From Rubinisphaera margarita (GTDB lineage: Bacteria; Planctomycetota; Planctomycetia; Planctomycetales; Planctomycetaceae): a stretch of 64,000 nucleotides of DNA. The stretch covers positions 1 to 64,000 of the forward strand of contig NZ_JAKFGB010000011.1 in the NCBI RefSeq assembly GCF_022267515.1. Direction: 5' to 3'. A program made the translations under genes and the position numbers. How positions within the stretch are numbered: the stretch's first letter is position 1; every line of letters starts with the position of its first letter. A model generated the notes under the pieces. That model was not told the origin of the DNA. It saw nothing but the letters and a program-made list of their open reading frames with translations, and made no database searches. Positions 8,480 through 17,408 of the stretch are shown piece after piece.

Positions 8480-9856
8480 CTACTTTTTTCGTCGTGCAGG
8501 AGCGGTTCGCATCGGCCAGTTGGGATCTTCGGTGCGAGCCTCGGCCATCATTTTTGTCGCCTTCTTCACCAGCTCCGGCTTCTCGTCGGCAAGATTCTTG
8601 GTTTCGCCGACATCGTTCTTCAGATTGTAGAGTTCGACCGGCTGATCAGGACCATTGCGGACCGCTTTCCAGTCGCCGAAGCGGATCGCCTGAATGGATG
8701 CTCTCTCATGGAGTTCCCAGTAGAAATAATCCCGCTCTGGAGCCGCCCCTCCCTTGAGGAACTCGACCAGCGAAACGCCGTCGGTCTGCACATCCTCTGG
8801 AAGTTCGGCATCGACGAGCTCGGCTGCGGTCGGCAGGAAATCCCAGAAGGCCCACGGCTCTTCTGTCACGCGACCGGCGGGAACGGTGCCGGGCCACCAG
8901 GAGAGAGCCGCCTGCCGGAGAGCCCCTTCATACATGCCTCGCTTGAAGCCGCGGAGCTTGCCGCCCATTGTCTGGTCGAACAGCCTGCCAATCTCGGAAT
9001 TCGGATCGAACGAGGAACCATTGTCGCCGGAAAAAATGACGAGCGTGTTTTCCGCGATGCCTTCTTCCCGCAGCACATCGAGAATCGCCCCGACATCGCT
9101 GTCGAGCCGGGTGACCATCGCGGCGTAATTCTTCTGCTTGTCGGTCCACGGCTTGTCGGCATACGGCCCCTGCGAATCAATTTCGTAGCGGCCGTGCGGG
9201 AGTGTCACGGCGTAGAACAGAAAGAACGGCTCGTCTTTCTGCTCGCGGATCCACCGGACCGTCTCCTCGGCGATGTACTCCTGAGCGTACTTTTCGCCGC
9301 GTCCCGGCTTGCCGGTATTGCCTTCGAGTTCGAACCGCTGATCGTCGTTGTAGAGATACGTCGGGAAGTAGCTGTGAGCGTGTCGCTGGCAGTTGTAGCC
9401 GTAGAAGTGATCGAAGCCGAGCTTGAACGGGCTGCCCGACGTGTGGAACATTCCCATGCCCCACTTTCCCATACAGGCGGTCGCATAGCCCTGATCCTGA
9501 AGCAGCTTCGCCACGGTGTACGTCCCCTCCGGCAGCGGCATCTGCCCTTCCGGCTGGATTTCCCGATTGGCCCGCACCGGACAGTGCCCCATGTGCAGCC
9601 CGGTCATCAGCGAAGACCGCGACGGTGCACAAACACTGGTGCCGCAATAAGCCTGTAGATAACGCGTTCCCTCAGCCGCCATCCGGTCGAGATGCGGCGT
9701 CTGGATCAACTCCTGCCCGTAACAGCCGAGATCGCCCTGAGCGATGTCGTCGGAGAGGATGGAGATGATATTCGGCTGGCCAGCCTCGGCGGGCGTGAAC
9801 ACCGTCACCCCGATCAACAGCGACAGAACGGACAGAATCAGCGAACGGTTGAGCAT
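8480..9856 (-). CDS. Secreted type I sulfatase
   Basis: A 458-residue arylsulfatase-family enzyme that removes sulfate esters, probably from a glycan. After a signal peptide (MLNRSLILSVLSLLIG to AEAG) comes the metal-binding ILSDDIAQGD. The formylglycine site is canonical C-x-P-S-R (CAPSRSSLMTG), and KWGMGMF and SGDNGSS follow. The ATG at 9854-9856 is preferred over an upstream start because a GAGGAA ribosome site precedes it and the signal peptide begins there. Conversion of Cys to formylglycine needs a maturase that is not in this window. The gene is unlinked to the larger sulfatase locus by the intervening tRNA. Confidence 0.93.
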   Translation of the reverse strand: MLNRSLILSVLSLLIGVTVFTPAEAGQPNIISILSDDIAQGDLGCYGQELIQTPHLDRMAAEGTRYLQAYCGTSVCAPSRSSLMTGLHMGHCPVRANREIQPEGQMPLPEGTYTVAKLLQDQGYATACMGKWGMGMFHTSGSPFKLGFDHFYGYNCQRHAHSYFPTYLYNDDQRFELEGNTGKPGRGEKYAQEYIAEETVRWIREQKDEPFFLFYAVTLPHGRYEIDSQGPYADKPWTDKQKNYAAMVTRLDSDVGAILDVLREEGIAENTLVIFSGDNGSSFDPNSEIGRLFDQTMGGKLRGFKRGMYEGALRQAALSWWPGTVPAGRVTEEPWAFWDFLPTAAELVDAELPEDVQTDGVSLVEFLKGGAAPERDYFYWELHERASIQAIRFGDWKAVRNGPDQPVELYNLKNDVGETKNLADEKPELVKKATKMMAEARTEDPNWPMRTAPARRKK

Positions 9857-10139
9857 GTCGTTCCTCGGATCGGTTCTGGAATCATAGGACATCGAAAGGG
9901 TCCACAATAACCGGGGAGAAATAGAGACGGAAGCGTGAGAGAAAGTTTGTCGCCTGCAAACGGCCTGTCCGCAGTCTCCGGCGGCTGGGCGATCCCGAAA
10001 GAATCTCGCGAGGCTCCCCCTGTCGGGAAAAAACGCCCCTGGCGAAGCGAACCTGCCGCCGAGAACCGGGGTCTGATTCCTGCTTGAGATTTGCGCAGAA
10101 ATGAGTTATTTTGCGACTCTTGCACAGCACAAACTGCGA

Positions 10140-10223
10140 GCCGAAGTGGCGGAATGGCAGACGCGTCGGATTCAAAATCCGATGGGGGTAAACCCCGTGC
10201 GGGTTCGAGTCCCGCCTTCGGTA
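10140..10223 (+). tRNA. tRNA-Leu (CAA)
   Basis: A class II tRNA with acceptor stem GCCGAAG/CTTCGGT (one G-U at the end), anticodon stem TCGGA/TCCGA with loop TTCAAAA giving anticodon CAA, and a long variable arm (GGGGTAAACCCC). The T-arm is GCGGG-TTCGAGT-CCCGC. The 3' CCA is not encoded. A strong terminator follows within 10 bases. Confidence 0.96.
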
Positions 10224-10231
10224 TTACACAG

Positions 10232-10269
10232 AAAAAGCAGCAGAATCCCAGTGATCCTGCTGCTTTTTT
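10232..10269 (+). terminator. Rho-independent terminator after tRNA-Leu
   Basis: A perfect stem AAAAAGCAGCAG/CTGCTGCTTTTT around a 12-base loop, ending in a T-run, starts 9 bases after the tRNA. It separates the tRNA from the convergent sulfatase-sialidase gene. Confidence 0.9.
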
Positions 10270-10286
10270 GCGTTTCGGGCCGACGG

Positions 10287-12860
10287 TTACTTCTCGTCAG
10301 CCGAGGCCGTCCGCTGCAGATACTCGGTATCGAGCACCAGATGGGTGATCTGCTCGCGTCCCCAGCTGTGAACAACGTGCAGTTTGCCGTCGCGAGCCTG
10401 CATGATGGTCGGGTAGTCGACCTCTTTCCCCTCGTTGTAGCTCAACTCGGGCAGAATCGTTTCCCAGTTCTTGCCGTCGCGGGAACGGGCCAGGCTGAGC
10501 GGGGTGCGTTTGACGGGGTTGAACGTGAGAAAATGCCAGCCGTCGGTTGTGGTGACAGCGTGCAGTCCGACGGAGGTATCAACCGGTCCGGCGACAACGT
10601 CGGTCCAGGTGTGACCGCCATCGTACGACCAGGCCTGTCCATCTTCGCGGGTCAGCACCTGCAGCACCGATTTGTCGGTGGCATGCACGAGGAAGCTCGG
10701 CTGAATCCCTTCCTTGCCGCCCATCAGCGGCTTAGTGACTTCAACCTTCCCTTTCTGTCCGGTCCAGTCTTCGGCCGGGTAGATCTCGAAGTGCACCCGC
10801 CAGCCATGGGTCGTTTCCGTACTGGAGCCGCAGAGCAACCGACCATCTGGCAGAATGATCGGGCGATTCTTCACCGGCCCGGCCAGAATGCCGTCGTACG
10901 GTTTGAAGACCTTGTAGTCTCCGATCGGATCAATCTTCGGCAGCCAGGTCCGTTCTGACCAGGTCTTCCCGTTGTCGGTGGAAGTCCGCACGGCTCCCCA
11001 CCAGTTCTGCGGTCCGACCAGCTCATTGGAGCCGGTGACTTTGTACCAGAAGTAGATCGTGCCATCCGGATGCGTGAAGAGGACCGGGTTCCAGCAGGCG
11101 AACTCGGTTTCCTTACCGTCGACCATCCGGTTTCCGGAATCGATCATCTCCGGTTCCGACCAGGGCTCTCCGACCGGCTTACGGCTCAGCCAGATTTTGA
11201 CATCGGGATTGCCTTCGCGCGTTCCTCCGAACCAGGAAGCGAGCAGTGTTCCGTCGGCTGCTTCAGTGATCGTCGAAGCATGCGTCTGATGCTTTTTCGG
11301 CAGCGGGCCGTGCGGAATCAGATTCTCTTCAAGGACCGCTTTGTCGCGATCGAAGGTGACCTTCGTCGGAGCCGGATTCGGGCTCAACTCATACGGATCG
11401 TCAAACTCTTTCATCGCTTTCGCCAGCAGTTTCTCAAGCTCGGCCCGCTTGTCGGCAAAGTGGGGATCTTCAGCCAGATCGATTTGATGCGGACCGGGAG
11501 CGATGCCGAGACGCTTCTCGAGCTGCGGATCGTGGTGTTCAACCAGAAACTCACGCGGGTTGTCCTGCAGATTAAACAACTGCGTCTCACGGACCTGCCC
11601 ATCAAGAACATCGTACTCGATCAGCTTCCAGCCATCCTTCTTGATCGACCGCATGCCCGGCTTCGTTCCACCGCAGTAGACGCCGTACATCACATCGCGA
11701 ATGCTGTCCTTCTTCCCTTCGAGAACAGCACGGAAGCTCTGACCTTCCACAGTGTCGGGCACTTCAATTCCGGCCAGATCGCAAATGGTCGGAAGGACGT
11801 CGAGCAGGTAGATGTTTCCTGCCGCCCGGCTGCCCGCTTTGATGCCCGGGCCTTTGGCGAGGAACGGAACTTTCCAGGTGTGCTCGTAGAGGTTCTGCTT
11901 GCCCATCAAACCATGGCGTCCGACGGACATCCCGTGATCGGAGGTGAAGAAGATATACGTGTTGTCGAGCTCGCCCGTTTTCTCGAGGCGATCAAGCACG
12001 CGACCGATCTGCTGATCGATGTATTCGATGCAGGCAAACTCGCGGCCGCGTTCGTTGCGAACGGTCGCTTCATCGCGACGCGTCATCACGCCCTGAACTT
12101 TCTCTTCGTCCCGCAATCCCGGATGCCCGTGATGGAAAGGATGACCAGGGAGATAGTTGTCCGGCAGCGGCGGAGACTTGCTGGACGGTTTGTCTCCGGG
12201 CCCCTCGTTGCTGGCTCCGTACTTGGCAGCCAGTTCGGGAATAGCATTGCGGGGATCGTGCGGATGCGAGAATCCGAAGTAGATGAGGAACGGCTTCTCG
12301 GCCTGCTGCGATTCCCGATCATCGAGGTATTTGAGCACCTGCTCGGCATGCCAGGCACTGCCAGTTTCCTCGGTCCCTTCCCGCCTCATGGCCACTTTAC
12401 TGACCTGAAACAGTCGATTGGCTTCGTCGAAGCTGTTCCCGGTTTTACAGGTTCGGAACGTGGCATAGCCGGCCCGGTTGAAGATCGCCGGCATGCTTTG
12501 CTCGGCGGCCTGCTTCCGAGCCTGCGGCGTTCCTTTCGGCCCCTTTTTGTTCCTGTCGGGAATCCGCCAGAGACTTTTCCCGGTCATAATCATCGTCCGG
12601 GAACAGGTGCAGACGGCTCCGCTCCACGATCCCATGTGATGAGCATCATCGATCACCATGCCCTCGGCGGCGAGTCGATCGAGATTGGGCGTGTCGCAAT
12701 ACTTGTCGCCATAGCAACTGAGTGTTTCCTGAGCCTGATCGTCAGTAATGATGAACAGGATGTTCGGCCGCTTCTCCGCCGCGGCGACAGGATTCGCCAG
12801 CTGCAGGAAGCCGCCACAGGCGACCAGCATGGCCGCAAAAAAGGCAGATCTGATTTTCAT
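10287..12860 (-). CDS. Bifunctional secreted sulfatase-sialidase (BNR) fusion
   Basis: An 857-residue protein from the ATG at 12858-12860, which starts a clear signal peptide ending AAAEK. Residues about 30-500 form a sulfatase domain: NILFIITDDQAQETLSCYGD binds metal, TSDHGMSVGRHGLMGKQ follows, and the modification site reads C-T-C-S-R (GAVCTCSRTM). The usual Pro of C-x-P-S-R is Cys, which is unusual. Residues about 520-845 form a BNR/exo-sialidase-like propeller with Asp-box-type motifs (SLARSRDGKNW, SYDGGHTWTD, TSTDNGKTWSER). Such a chain could desulfate and then hydrolyse a terminal sugar. It is last in the leftward locus that contains a DHDPS/NAL-type aldolase and a symporter. Sialic-acid specificity is inference only. 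Confidence 0.87.
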   Translation of the reverse strand: MKIRSAFFAAMLVACGGFLQLANPVAAAEKRPNILFIITDDQAQETLSCYGDKYCDTPNLDRLAAEGMVIDDAHHMGSWSGAVCTCSRTMIMTGKSLWRIPDRNKKGPKGTPQARKQAAEQSMPAIFNRAGYATFRTCKTGNSFDEANRLFQVSKVAMRREGTEETGSAWHAEQVLKYLDDRESQQAEKPFLIYFGFSHPHDPRNAIPELAAKYGASNEGPGDKPSSKSPPLPDNYLPGHPFHHGHPGLRDEEKVQGVMTRRDEATVRNERGREFACIEYIDQQIGRVLDRLEKTGELDNTYIFFTSDHGMSVGRHGLMGKQNLYEHTWKVPFLAKGPGIKAGSRAAGNIYLLDVLPTICDLAGIEVPDTVEGQSFRAVLEGKKDSIRDVMYGVYCGGTKPGMRSIKKDGWKLIEYDVLDGQVRETQLFNLQDNPREFLVEHHDPQLEKRLGIAPGPHQIDLAEDPHFADKRAELEKLLAKAMKEFDDPYELSPNPAPTKVTFDRDKAVLEENLIPHGPLPKKHQTHASTITEAADGTLLASWFGGTREGNPDVKIWLSRKPVGEPWSEPEMIDSGNRMVDGKETEFACWNPVLFTHPDGTIYFWYKVTGSNELVGPQNWWGAVRTSTDNGKTWSERTWLPKIDPIGDYKVFKPYDGILAGPVKNRPIILPDGRLLCGSSTETTHGWRVHFEIYPAEDWTGQKGKVEVTKPLMGGKEGIQPSFLVHATDKSVLQVLTREDGQAWSYDGGHTWTDVVAGPVDTSVGLHAVTTTDGWHFLTFNPVKRTPLSLARSRDGKNWETILPELSYNEGKEVDYPTIMQARDGKLHVVHSWGREQITHLVLDTEYLQRTASADEK
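12597..12611 (-). other. Variant formylglycine motif C-T-C-S-R
   Basis: The codons read TGC ACC TGT TCC CGG. In most type I sulfatases the third residue of the pentapeptide is Pro or Ala; a Cys here is atypical but leaves the modified Cys and the Arg in place. Confidence 0.8.
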
Positions 12861-12920
12861 GTTCGTGCTTTCCAGGTCTGAGGGGATGTGTCTACTGGAG
12901 TGGAACCCTGACTGACGAAT

Positions 12921-12949
12921 GCATGCTCGCGCAAGCGTGCATGGCACCC
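12921..12949 (-). repeat. GGGTGCCA-headed hairpin (REP-like)
   Basis: On the minus strand GGGTGCCA runs into a near-palindrome GCACGCT...AGCATGC (one mismatch) around TGCGCG. It lies between two sulfatase genes and shares its head with the hairpins at 8345, 54772 and 58572. Confidence 0.55.
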
Positions 12950-12962
12950 GCCGTTGATCGTT

Positions 12963-14432
12963 TTACGATTTCGTGTGTTCACGGCTGCGGGTCTGATCGA
13001 GCAGCTTGTGCAGACGGGGTTGCACCTTCCTGCCCTGTTCGCTGTCGATGATGTTCCGCGTTTCCCAGCGATCTTTCTCGTGGTCGTAAAGCTCGGCTGC
13101 CACGATGTCTCCGCTCTTGTAGTCACGCCATTCGGTGTAGCGATACTGCGGCGTGCGGATCGAGAAGCCCATCACATCGGGATCTTCACCCTTTTCCGGA
13201 TAAGCCGGTCGAGGATGCTGCGTCAGCGAAGCCGGCTTCACCTGACCATTCGGATCGTTCCACAACGGACGCAGGCTCGTTCCTTCGAGGCGATGCGGCG
13301 GCGGCTCGAGTCCACAGAAGTCGACCAGAGTCGGATACATATCGAGCAGTTCGACAATTGCTTCGGTCCGCAGGCCTTCTTCCTGACCGGGAGCAGCGAT
13401 AATCATCGGCACGCGGGCATCGAGCTCGAAGTTCGAGGTCTTGGCCCACAGCGATTTCTCGCCGAGATGGAAACCGTGATCGGACCAGAAGACGACGACC
13501 GTGTTGTCGTTCAGACCGAGACGTTCGAGCTCATCGAGCACTTTGCCGATCTGGGCATCGACGAAACTGGTCGCCGCGTAGTAGCCGTGCCGCAACGCCC
13601 GGGCTTCTTCATCAGTCGGACGCCCATCGGGACGATCCCTGAACGCCCGGCGAATTTCCCGTCCGTTGTGCAGAGCGATGTCGGGCACGTTCTGCGGGGG
13701 ATCGGGATGGTTGGCCAGTTCAATCTCTTCGCGATCGTACAAATCCCAATACTTCTTCGGCGCGTTGAACGGAGTATGGGGCTTCCAGAAACCGACGGCG
13801 AGAAAGAACGGCTCGTCCTTGATCTCGTTGAGCGTCTCAATCGCGAGCTGAGCGATTCGCCCATCGAAATAGGCTTCATCGGGCACGTCGCGGATCTCGG
13901 TGCGCGGCACCGGGCTCAGATTCTCGGGCAGCTCGCCGTCAACCATCGGTTTGTCGTACCCGTGATTGGCGTAATGCATCACCGCCGGCTTGCTCCAGGA
14001 ACGGGCATCGCCCTTATATTCCTCCTGCACCCAGTTGTGGAACATCTTACCAATGTTCCGCGTTTCGTAGCCGTTCTGCTTGAAGTGCTGTGGCAGCGTC
14101 ACGATCTCCGGAAAACGCTGCCGAAAGTGCGTCGGCAGGTCGTGAATATCGAGCGTATCGAGCCCAAGCCCGGTCAGTGCCGAGGCCCGGGACGGGTTGC
14201 AGACCGCCTGCTGGCAGTAGGCCTGTTCGAACAACAGCCCCCGTTCGGCCAGCTTGTCGATGTTCGGCGACTTGACGATCGAATCGCCATAGCAGCCGAG
14301 TTCGACCCGCAGATCATCAACGGCAATGAACAGCACGTTGGGCCGATCGGCGGCCTTCATCTCGGAACAGCAGAGACTGCCCAGTATCGCCATTGCCACG
14401 CCGGCGGCGAAGAAGTGATTCAAAGAACGCAT
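12963..14432 (-). CDS. Secreted iduronate-2-sulfatase-like sulfatase
   Basis: A 489-residue type I sulfatase. A signal peptide covers residues 1-28 (FFAAGVAMAILGSLCC). NVLFIAVDDLRVELGCYGD is the metal-binding start, and the formylglycine site is C-N-P-S-R (QAVCNPSRASALTG). VVVFWSDHGFHLGEKSLWAK is the segment characteristic of the iduronate-2-sulfatase-like branch. It probably acts on sulfated uronate- or fucose-rich polysaccharide; the branch is known, the substrate is not. It lies between the sulfatase-sialidase gene and the FG-GAP gene on the same strand, with gaps of 102 and 38 bases. Confidence 0.93.
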   Translation of the reverse strand: MRSLNHFFAAGVAMAILGSLCCSEMKAADRPNVLFIAVDDLRVELGCYGDSIVKSPNIDKLAERGLLFEQAYCQQAVCNPSRASALTGLGLDTLDIHDLPTHFRQRFPEIVTLPQHFKQNGYETRNIGKMFHNWVQEEYKGDARSWSKPAVMHYANHGYDKPMVDGELPENLSPVPRTEIRDVPDEAYFDGRIAQLAIETLNEIKDEPFFLAVGFWKPHTPFNAPKKYWDLYDREEIELANHPDPPQNVPDIALHNGREIRRAFRDRPDGRPTDEEARALRHGYYAATSFVDAQIGKVLDELERLGLNDNTVVVFWSDHGFHLGEKSLWAKTSNFELDARVPMIIAAPGQEEGLRTEAIVELLDMYPTLVDFCGLEPPPHRLEGTSLRPLWNDPNGQVKPASLTQHPRPAYPEKGEDPDVMGFSIRTPQYRYTEWRDYKSGDIVAAELYDHEKDRWETRNIIDSEQGRKVQPRLHKLLDQTRSREHTKS

Positions 14433-14470
14433 CCGATTCTCCTCTTTCGATGTTCGGGGAGTTGGCGGGG

Positions 14471-16432
14471 CTATTTCGAGTCGCGGGGCATGTAGTAGAT
14501 GAGGCCGTCCTCGGCTCCAACGACGAGATCACGCTGCCCGTCTCCATCCCAGTCGACTGTGGTTGGGCTGGTGGTGTGACCGGCCAGACGCCGCTCCGCC
14601 AGCGGACCTTCATCGACGAACGTCGTTTTTCCATTCTCCGTGCCGGCGTTTCGCAGCAGGTTGATGTTCACGGAGTTGATGAGCAGATCCCGCTTCCCGT
14701 CGCCGTTCCAGTCGACCAGCGAGAGCTTGCGACGTCCGCTCGCCCCGGCAAAGCCATTGTTGAGCCGCAGCAGCGAAGAATCATCTTTCTGCGCCTGCTG
14801 GCGATTGTTGAACGTGCCCCCTTCGAAGATCCGCTGTCCCGGCTTCAGCTGCAGCTTGCCGCCCGACTTCTCCCGTTCAAACAGAACGAGGTACCCTTCG
14901 TGATCGAGCATGAGCAGATCGGCCAGGCCGTCTTCATTCCAGTCGGCCACCACGGGAGTTGTCCGCCATTGCGTGGCCAGTTCGCCGTTCTCGGGAGACC
15001 ACCAGTTCCATTCCGGCTTGGGAGCTTCGCCCTTCCAGTTCACAGTCACCGGCTGCGAGGCGGCCAGCTTCGGTTCCTTACGAGTTCCCGTGTTGCGGAA
15101 CCAGACGACTTTTCCCCAGATCGAGTTGGCGAGGATGTCGGGCAGACCATCGCCATCCCAGTCGGCGACATCGATCGTGGTGTAGCCCCACTTCTGTTCG
15201 GCCGGTCCCTGAATGGAACCGTTGTAGCCGGCCATGATCAGAATATCTTTCTCATCGGCCTGCAGCAGTTTCGGCGCGGCCCATTTGGGGGGATTGCCGC
15301 CGAGGTTCTCGAACCAGCCAATCTCGCCAGCCGTGTTCCCACAGACGAGATCTTCATCGCCATCGTCATCCCAGTCGAAGCCGACCGGCGTGACGAGCGC
15401 CCCAAACTTCAGGTCGCGGGCTTCCTGTTGGAAGAAGACTGGATCGGCAAACTGCGGCATACCGTCGACAACCTTGCCGGTGTGTTCAATGAACGCGACA
15501 CGCCCATCTTCCTGGCCGACGATCAGGTCGACATCGCCATCGCGATCCCAGTCGAGACTCGAGACGACGATCATGCAGAGATGCATTTCGATCGGCTTGC
15601 CATCGCGGGCCAACTCGCGGCCCGACGCATATTCCGGCTGCTTGCGACTGCCTGTGTTTTCGAAGTACGTGAAGCCATCGAGGAAGTCGCCACAGAGCAG
15701 ATCGAGGTCGCCGTCGCCGTCGAAATCGCGGAAATTCGGACTCGGCATCCCGAAGACATCGACCGGCTTTCCACCCGCGTGGACATACTCCGGCTCGGCG
15801 TAATCCGGCGACTTGTCATCGCCGTTGTTCGTGAGCAGATAGACATACCCGTGCAGCGGGCCGCGAACCCATTCGCCTTTCTCGTTGAAGGCATTGTCCC
15901 AGCCATAGTCTTCCCAGTGCCCCTGCCCAACGATCAGGTCCTGATCCCCATCGCCGTCGTAATCGACGTAGTTCCACTGCCGCGCCCGCAGCTTCGTTCC
16001 GCCCTTCTTCATCAGGTCGGACTTCTTGTAGATCTTCTCCCGCTTGCTGACATCCCCGTCGGTAATCGCAGTCAACTCGGCCCCCGGCACCAGAATGCGC
16101 GGCTGGTTGTCGACGTAGGAAATCGCGATGTTCGTCTGTCCTTTGCCGAGATGTCGTCCCGGCTTGAACGTCGGCAGCATGGGATCGTTGCCCGTGTTCT
16201 CAAAGAAATAGATCCCGTTGTAGGGGACGTCGGGACAGGAAACGAGCAGATCGTAATCGCCGTCCCCATCGTAATCGAACGGCAGCGGCCAACCCCACAG
16301 GCCGACGCCGAGATCGACTTCGAGACCGGGGTTGTTGTACTGCAGTCGTTTCAGATCGCCTGCCTGCGATGTCGACAGCAGACCGAACAGAGAGAGCGAA
16401 CAGACGGCTGCACGCAAAGTTGAAAGCTTCAT
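14471..16432 (-). CDS. Secreted FG-GAP/VCBS repeat protein
   Basis: A 653-residue exported protein (signal peptide residues 1-24, ending STSQAG). It carries many copies of the calcium-binding motif D-x-D-G-D-G-x-x-D-L, such as DYDGDGDYDLLVS, DWDRDGDVDLIVG and DWNGDGKRDLLIN, giving a probable seven-bladed propeller similar to integrin-alpha and to lectin-like carbohydrate binders of planctomycetes. No catalytic motif is evident. It sits 34 bases downstream of the aldolase gene and upstream of two sulfatases, so a role in binding the substrate glycan is a reasonable inference. Confidence 0.88.
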   Translation of the reverse strand: MKLSTLRAAVCSLSLFGLLSTSQAGDLKRLQYNNPGLEVDLGVGLWGWPLPFDYDGDGDYDLLVSCPDVPYNGIYFFENTGNDPMLPTFKPGRHLGKGQTNIAISYVDNQPRILVPGAELTAITDGDVSKREKIYKKSDLMKKGGTKLRARQWNYVDYDGDGDQDLIVGQGHWEDYGWDNAFNEKGEWVRGPLHGYVYLLTNNGDDKSPDYAEPEYVHAGGKPVDVFGMPSPNFRDFDGDGDLDLLCGDFLDGFTYFENTGSRKQPEYASGRELARDGKPIEMHLCMIVVSSLDWDRDGDVDLIVGQEDGRVAFIEHTGKVVDGMPQFADPVFFQQEARDLKFGALVTPVGFDWDDDGDEDLVCGNTAGEIGWFENLGGNPPKWAAPKLLQADEKDILIMAGYNGSIQGPAEQKWGYTTIDVADWDGDGLPDILANSIWGKVVWFRNTGTRKEPKLAASQPVTVNWKGEAPKPEWNWWSPENGELATQWRTTPVVADWNEDGLADLLMLDHEGYLVLFEREKSGGKLQLKPGQRIFEGGTFNNRQQAQKDDSSLLRLNNGFAGASGRRKLSLVDWNGDGKRDLLINSVNINLLRNAGTENGKTTFVDEGPLAERRLAGHTTSPTTVDWDGDGQRDLVVGAEDGLIYYMPRDSK

Positions 16433-16466
16433 GAATCCACTCCAGTTGGTGAGAGGGTTGAGAGCC

Positions 16467-17408
16467 CTATTTCGATTGAGGGAGTTTGCTGAGATCGATG
16501 GTGTCCAGAATCGCCTTCACGCGCTGACGTTCCGGCTCCAGGAAATGATTGAACGGCTCGGCCATGTGGTCGCTGCAAACTTCGCAGATGCCGAGAGCCG
16601 ACTTCGTCGCCTTGATGAAACGAGAGTCGTACTTGCCGATCTCGTAGATAGCCTGCAGCTTGTCGACCTGCTCCTGACAGACGGCCACGCCGGCGGCATC
16701 GCCCGCTTTCCAGGCGCGATACCAGGCGACGAAGAGTTCGGGGAAGAAATTGGCTCCGCCGTTCACGCCGCCATCGCCGCCCCGTTCGAGCGACTCGATC
16801 AGGAGCGATTCCGGGCCGACGAGCACCGACCAGTCCGGCCGCTTCTCTTTGAGAGCTGTGACCCTGGCGAAGTAATCGAGATCGCCGCTGCTGTCCTTCA
16901 CGCCGACAATTCGTCGATCATCGGCCAGCTCTTCGAGCGTGGGAACTTCGAACCAGACTTTCGTCATACTCGGCATGTTGTAAAGCATGACCGGCAGAAT
17001 GAGTCGGTCGAGCAACCGCTGCGTGTAGCCGAGAAGTTCGGTCTGCCCCACGGGAAAGTAATACGGAGTCGTCAGCACGAGTGCATCTGCTCCCCAGGCC
17101 GCGGCATGGCGACCGAGATCTTCCGATTCGACAAAGGCCGTGTCCGTAATTCCGACGAGCACTGGAATACGACCGCCTACGGTCTCGGTCACCAGTTGAA
17201 TCAGCTGACGACGTAAACGATAGCCGAGACACTGGGCTTCGCCGGTCGTTCCGAGCACGAACACGCCCGATACGCCGCCGGCGATCAGATGTTCGATCAG
17301 TCGTTTCGTGCCGGGAACGTCGAGTTCATCCCGGCTCATCAGCGGCGTCACCATCGGCGGGATAATGCCCTGAAACCGTGGCTGGATTTTCGTTTCACTC
17401 GATGTCAT
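16467..17408 (-). CDS. Dihydrodipicolinate synthase/N-acetylneuraminate lyase family aldolase
   Basis: A 313-residue class I aldolase of the DHDPS/NAL family, which splits or joins pyruvate with an aldehyde through a Schiff base. Seen are GTTGEAQCL (carboxylate-binding loop, residues 54-62), the catalytic Tyr in LYNMPSMT and the Schiff-base Lys in VGVKDSSGDLDYF. Its place in a sugar-catabolic operon, not a lysine operon, argues for a 2-keto-3-deoxy-sugar or sialate aldolase. The GTTGE loop is more DHDPS-like than the GSTGE of classic NanA. The start codon overlaps the stop of the symporter gene, so translation is probably coupled. Confidence 0.88.
   Translation of the reverse strand: MTSSETKIQPRFQGIIPPMVTPLMSRDELDVPGTKRLIEHLIAGGVSGVFVLGTTGEAQCLGYRLRRQLIQLVTETVGGRIPVLVGITDTAFVESEDLGRHAAAWGADALVLTTPYYFPVGQTELLGYTQRLLDRLILPVMLYNMPSMTKVWFEVPTLEELADDRRIVGVKDSSGDLDYFARVTALKEKRPDWSVLVGPESLLIESLERGGDGGVNGGANFFPELFVAWYRAWKAGDAAGVAVCQEQVDKLQAIYEIGKYDSRFIKATKSALGICEVCSDHMAEPFNHFLEPERQRVKAILDTIDLSKLPQSK

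Noticed and set aside
11070..12881. Long open frame antisense to the sulfatase-sialidase gene
   Set aside because: It lies entirely opposite a gene with full sulfatase motifs; its residue make-up (Arg/Ala/His-rich) and lack of any domain mark it as a GC-driven shadow. The same applies to long antisense frames at 14393-16423, 34135-35967 and 671-1864.
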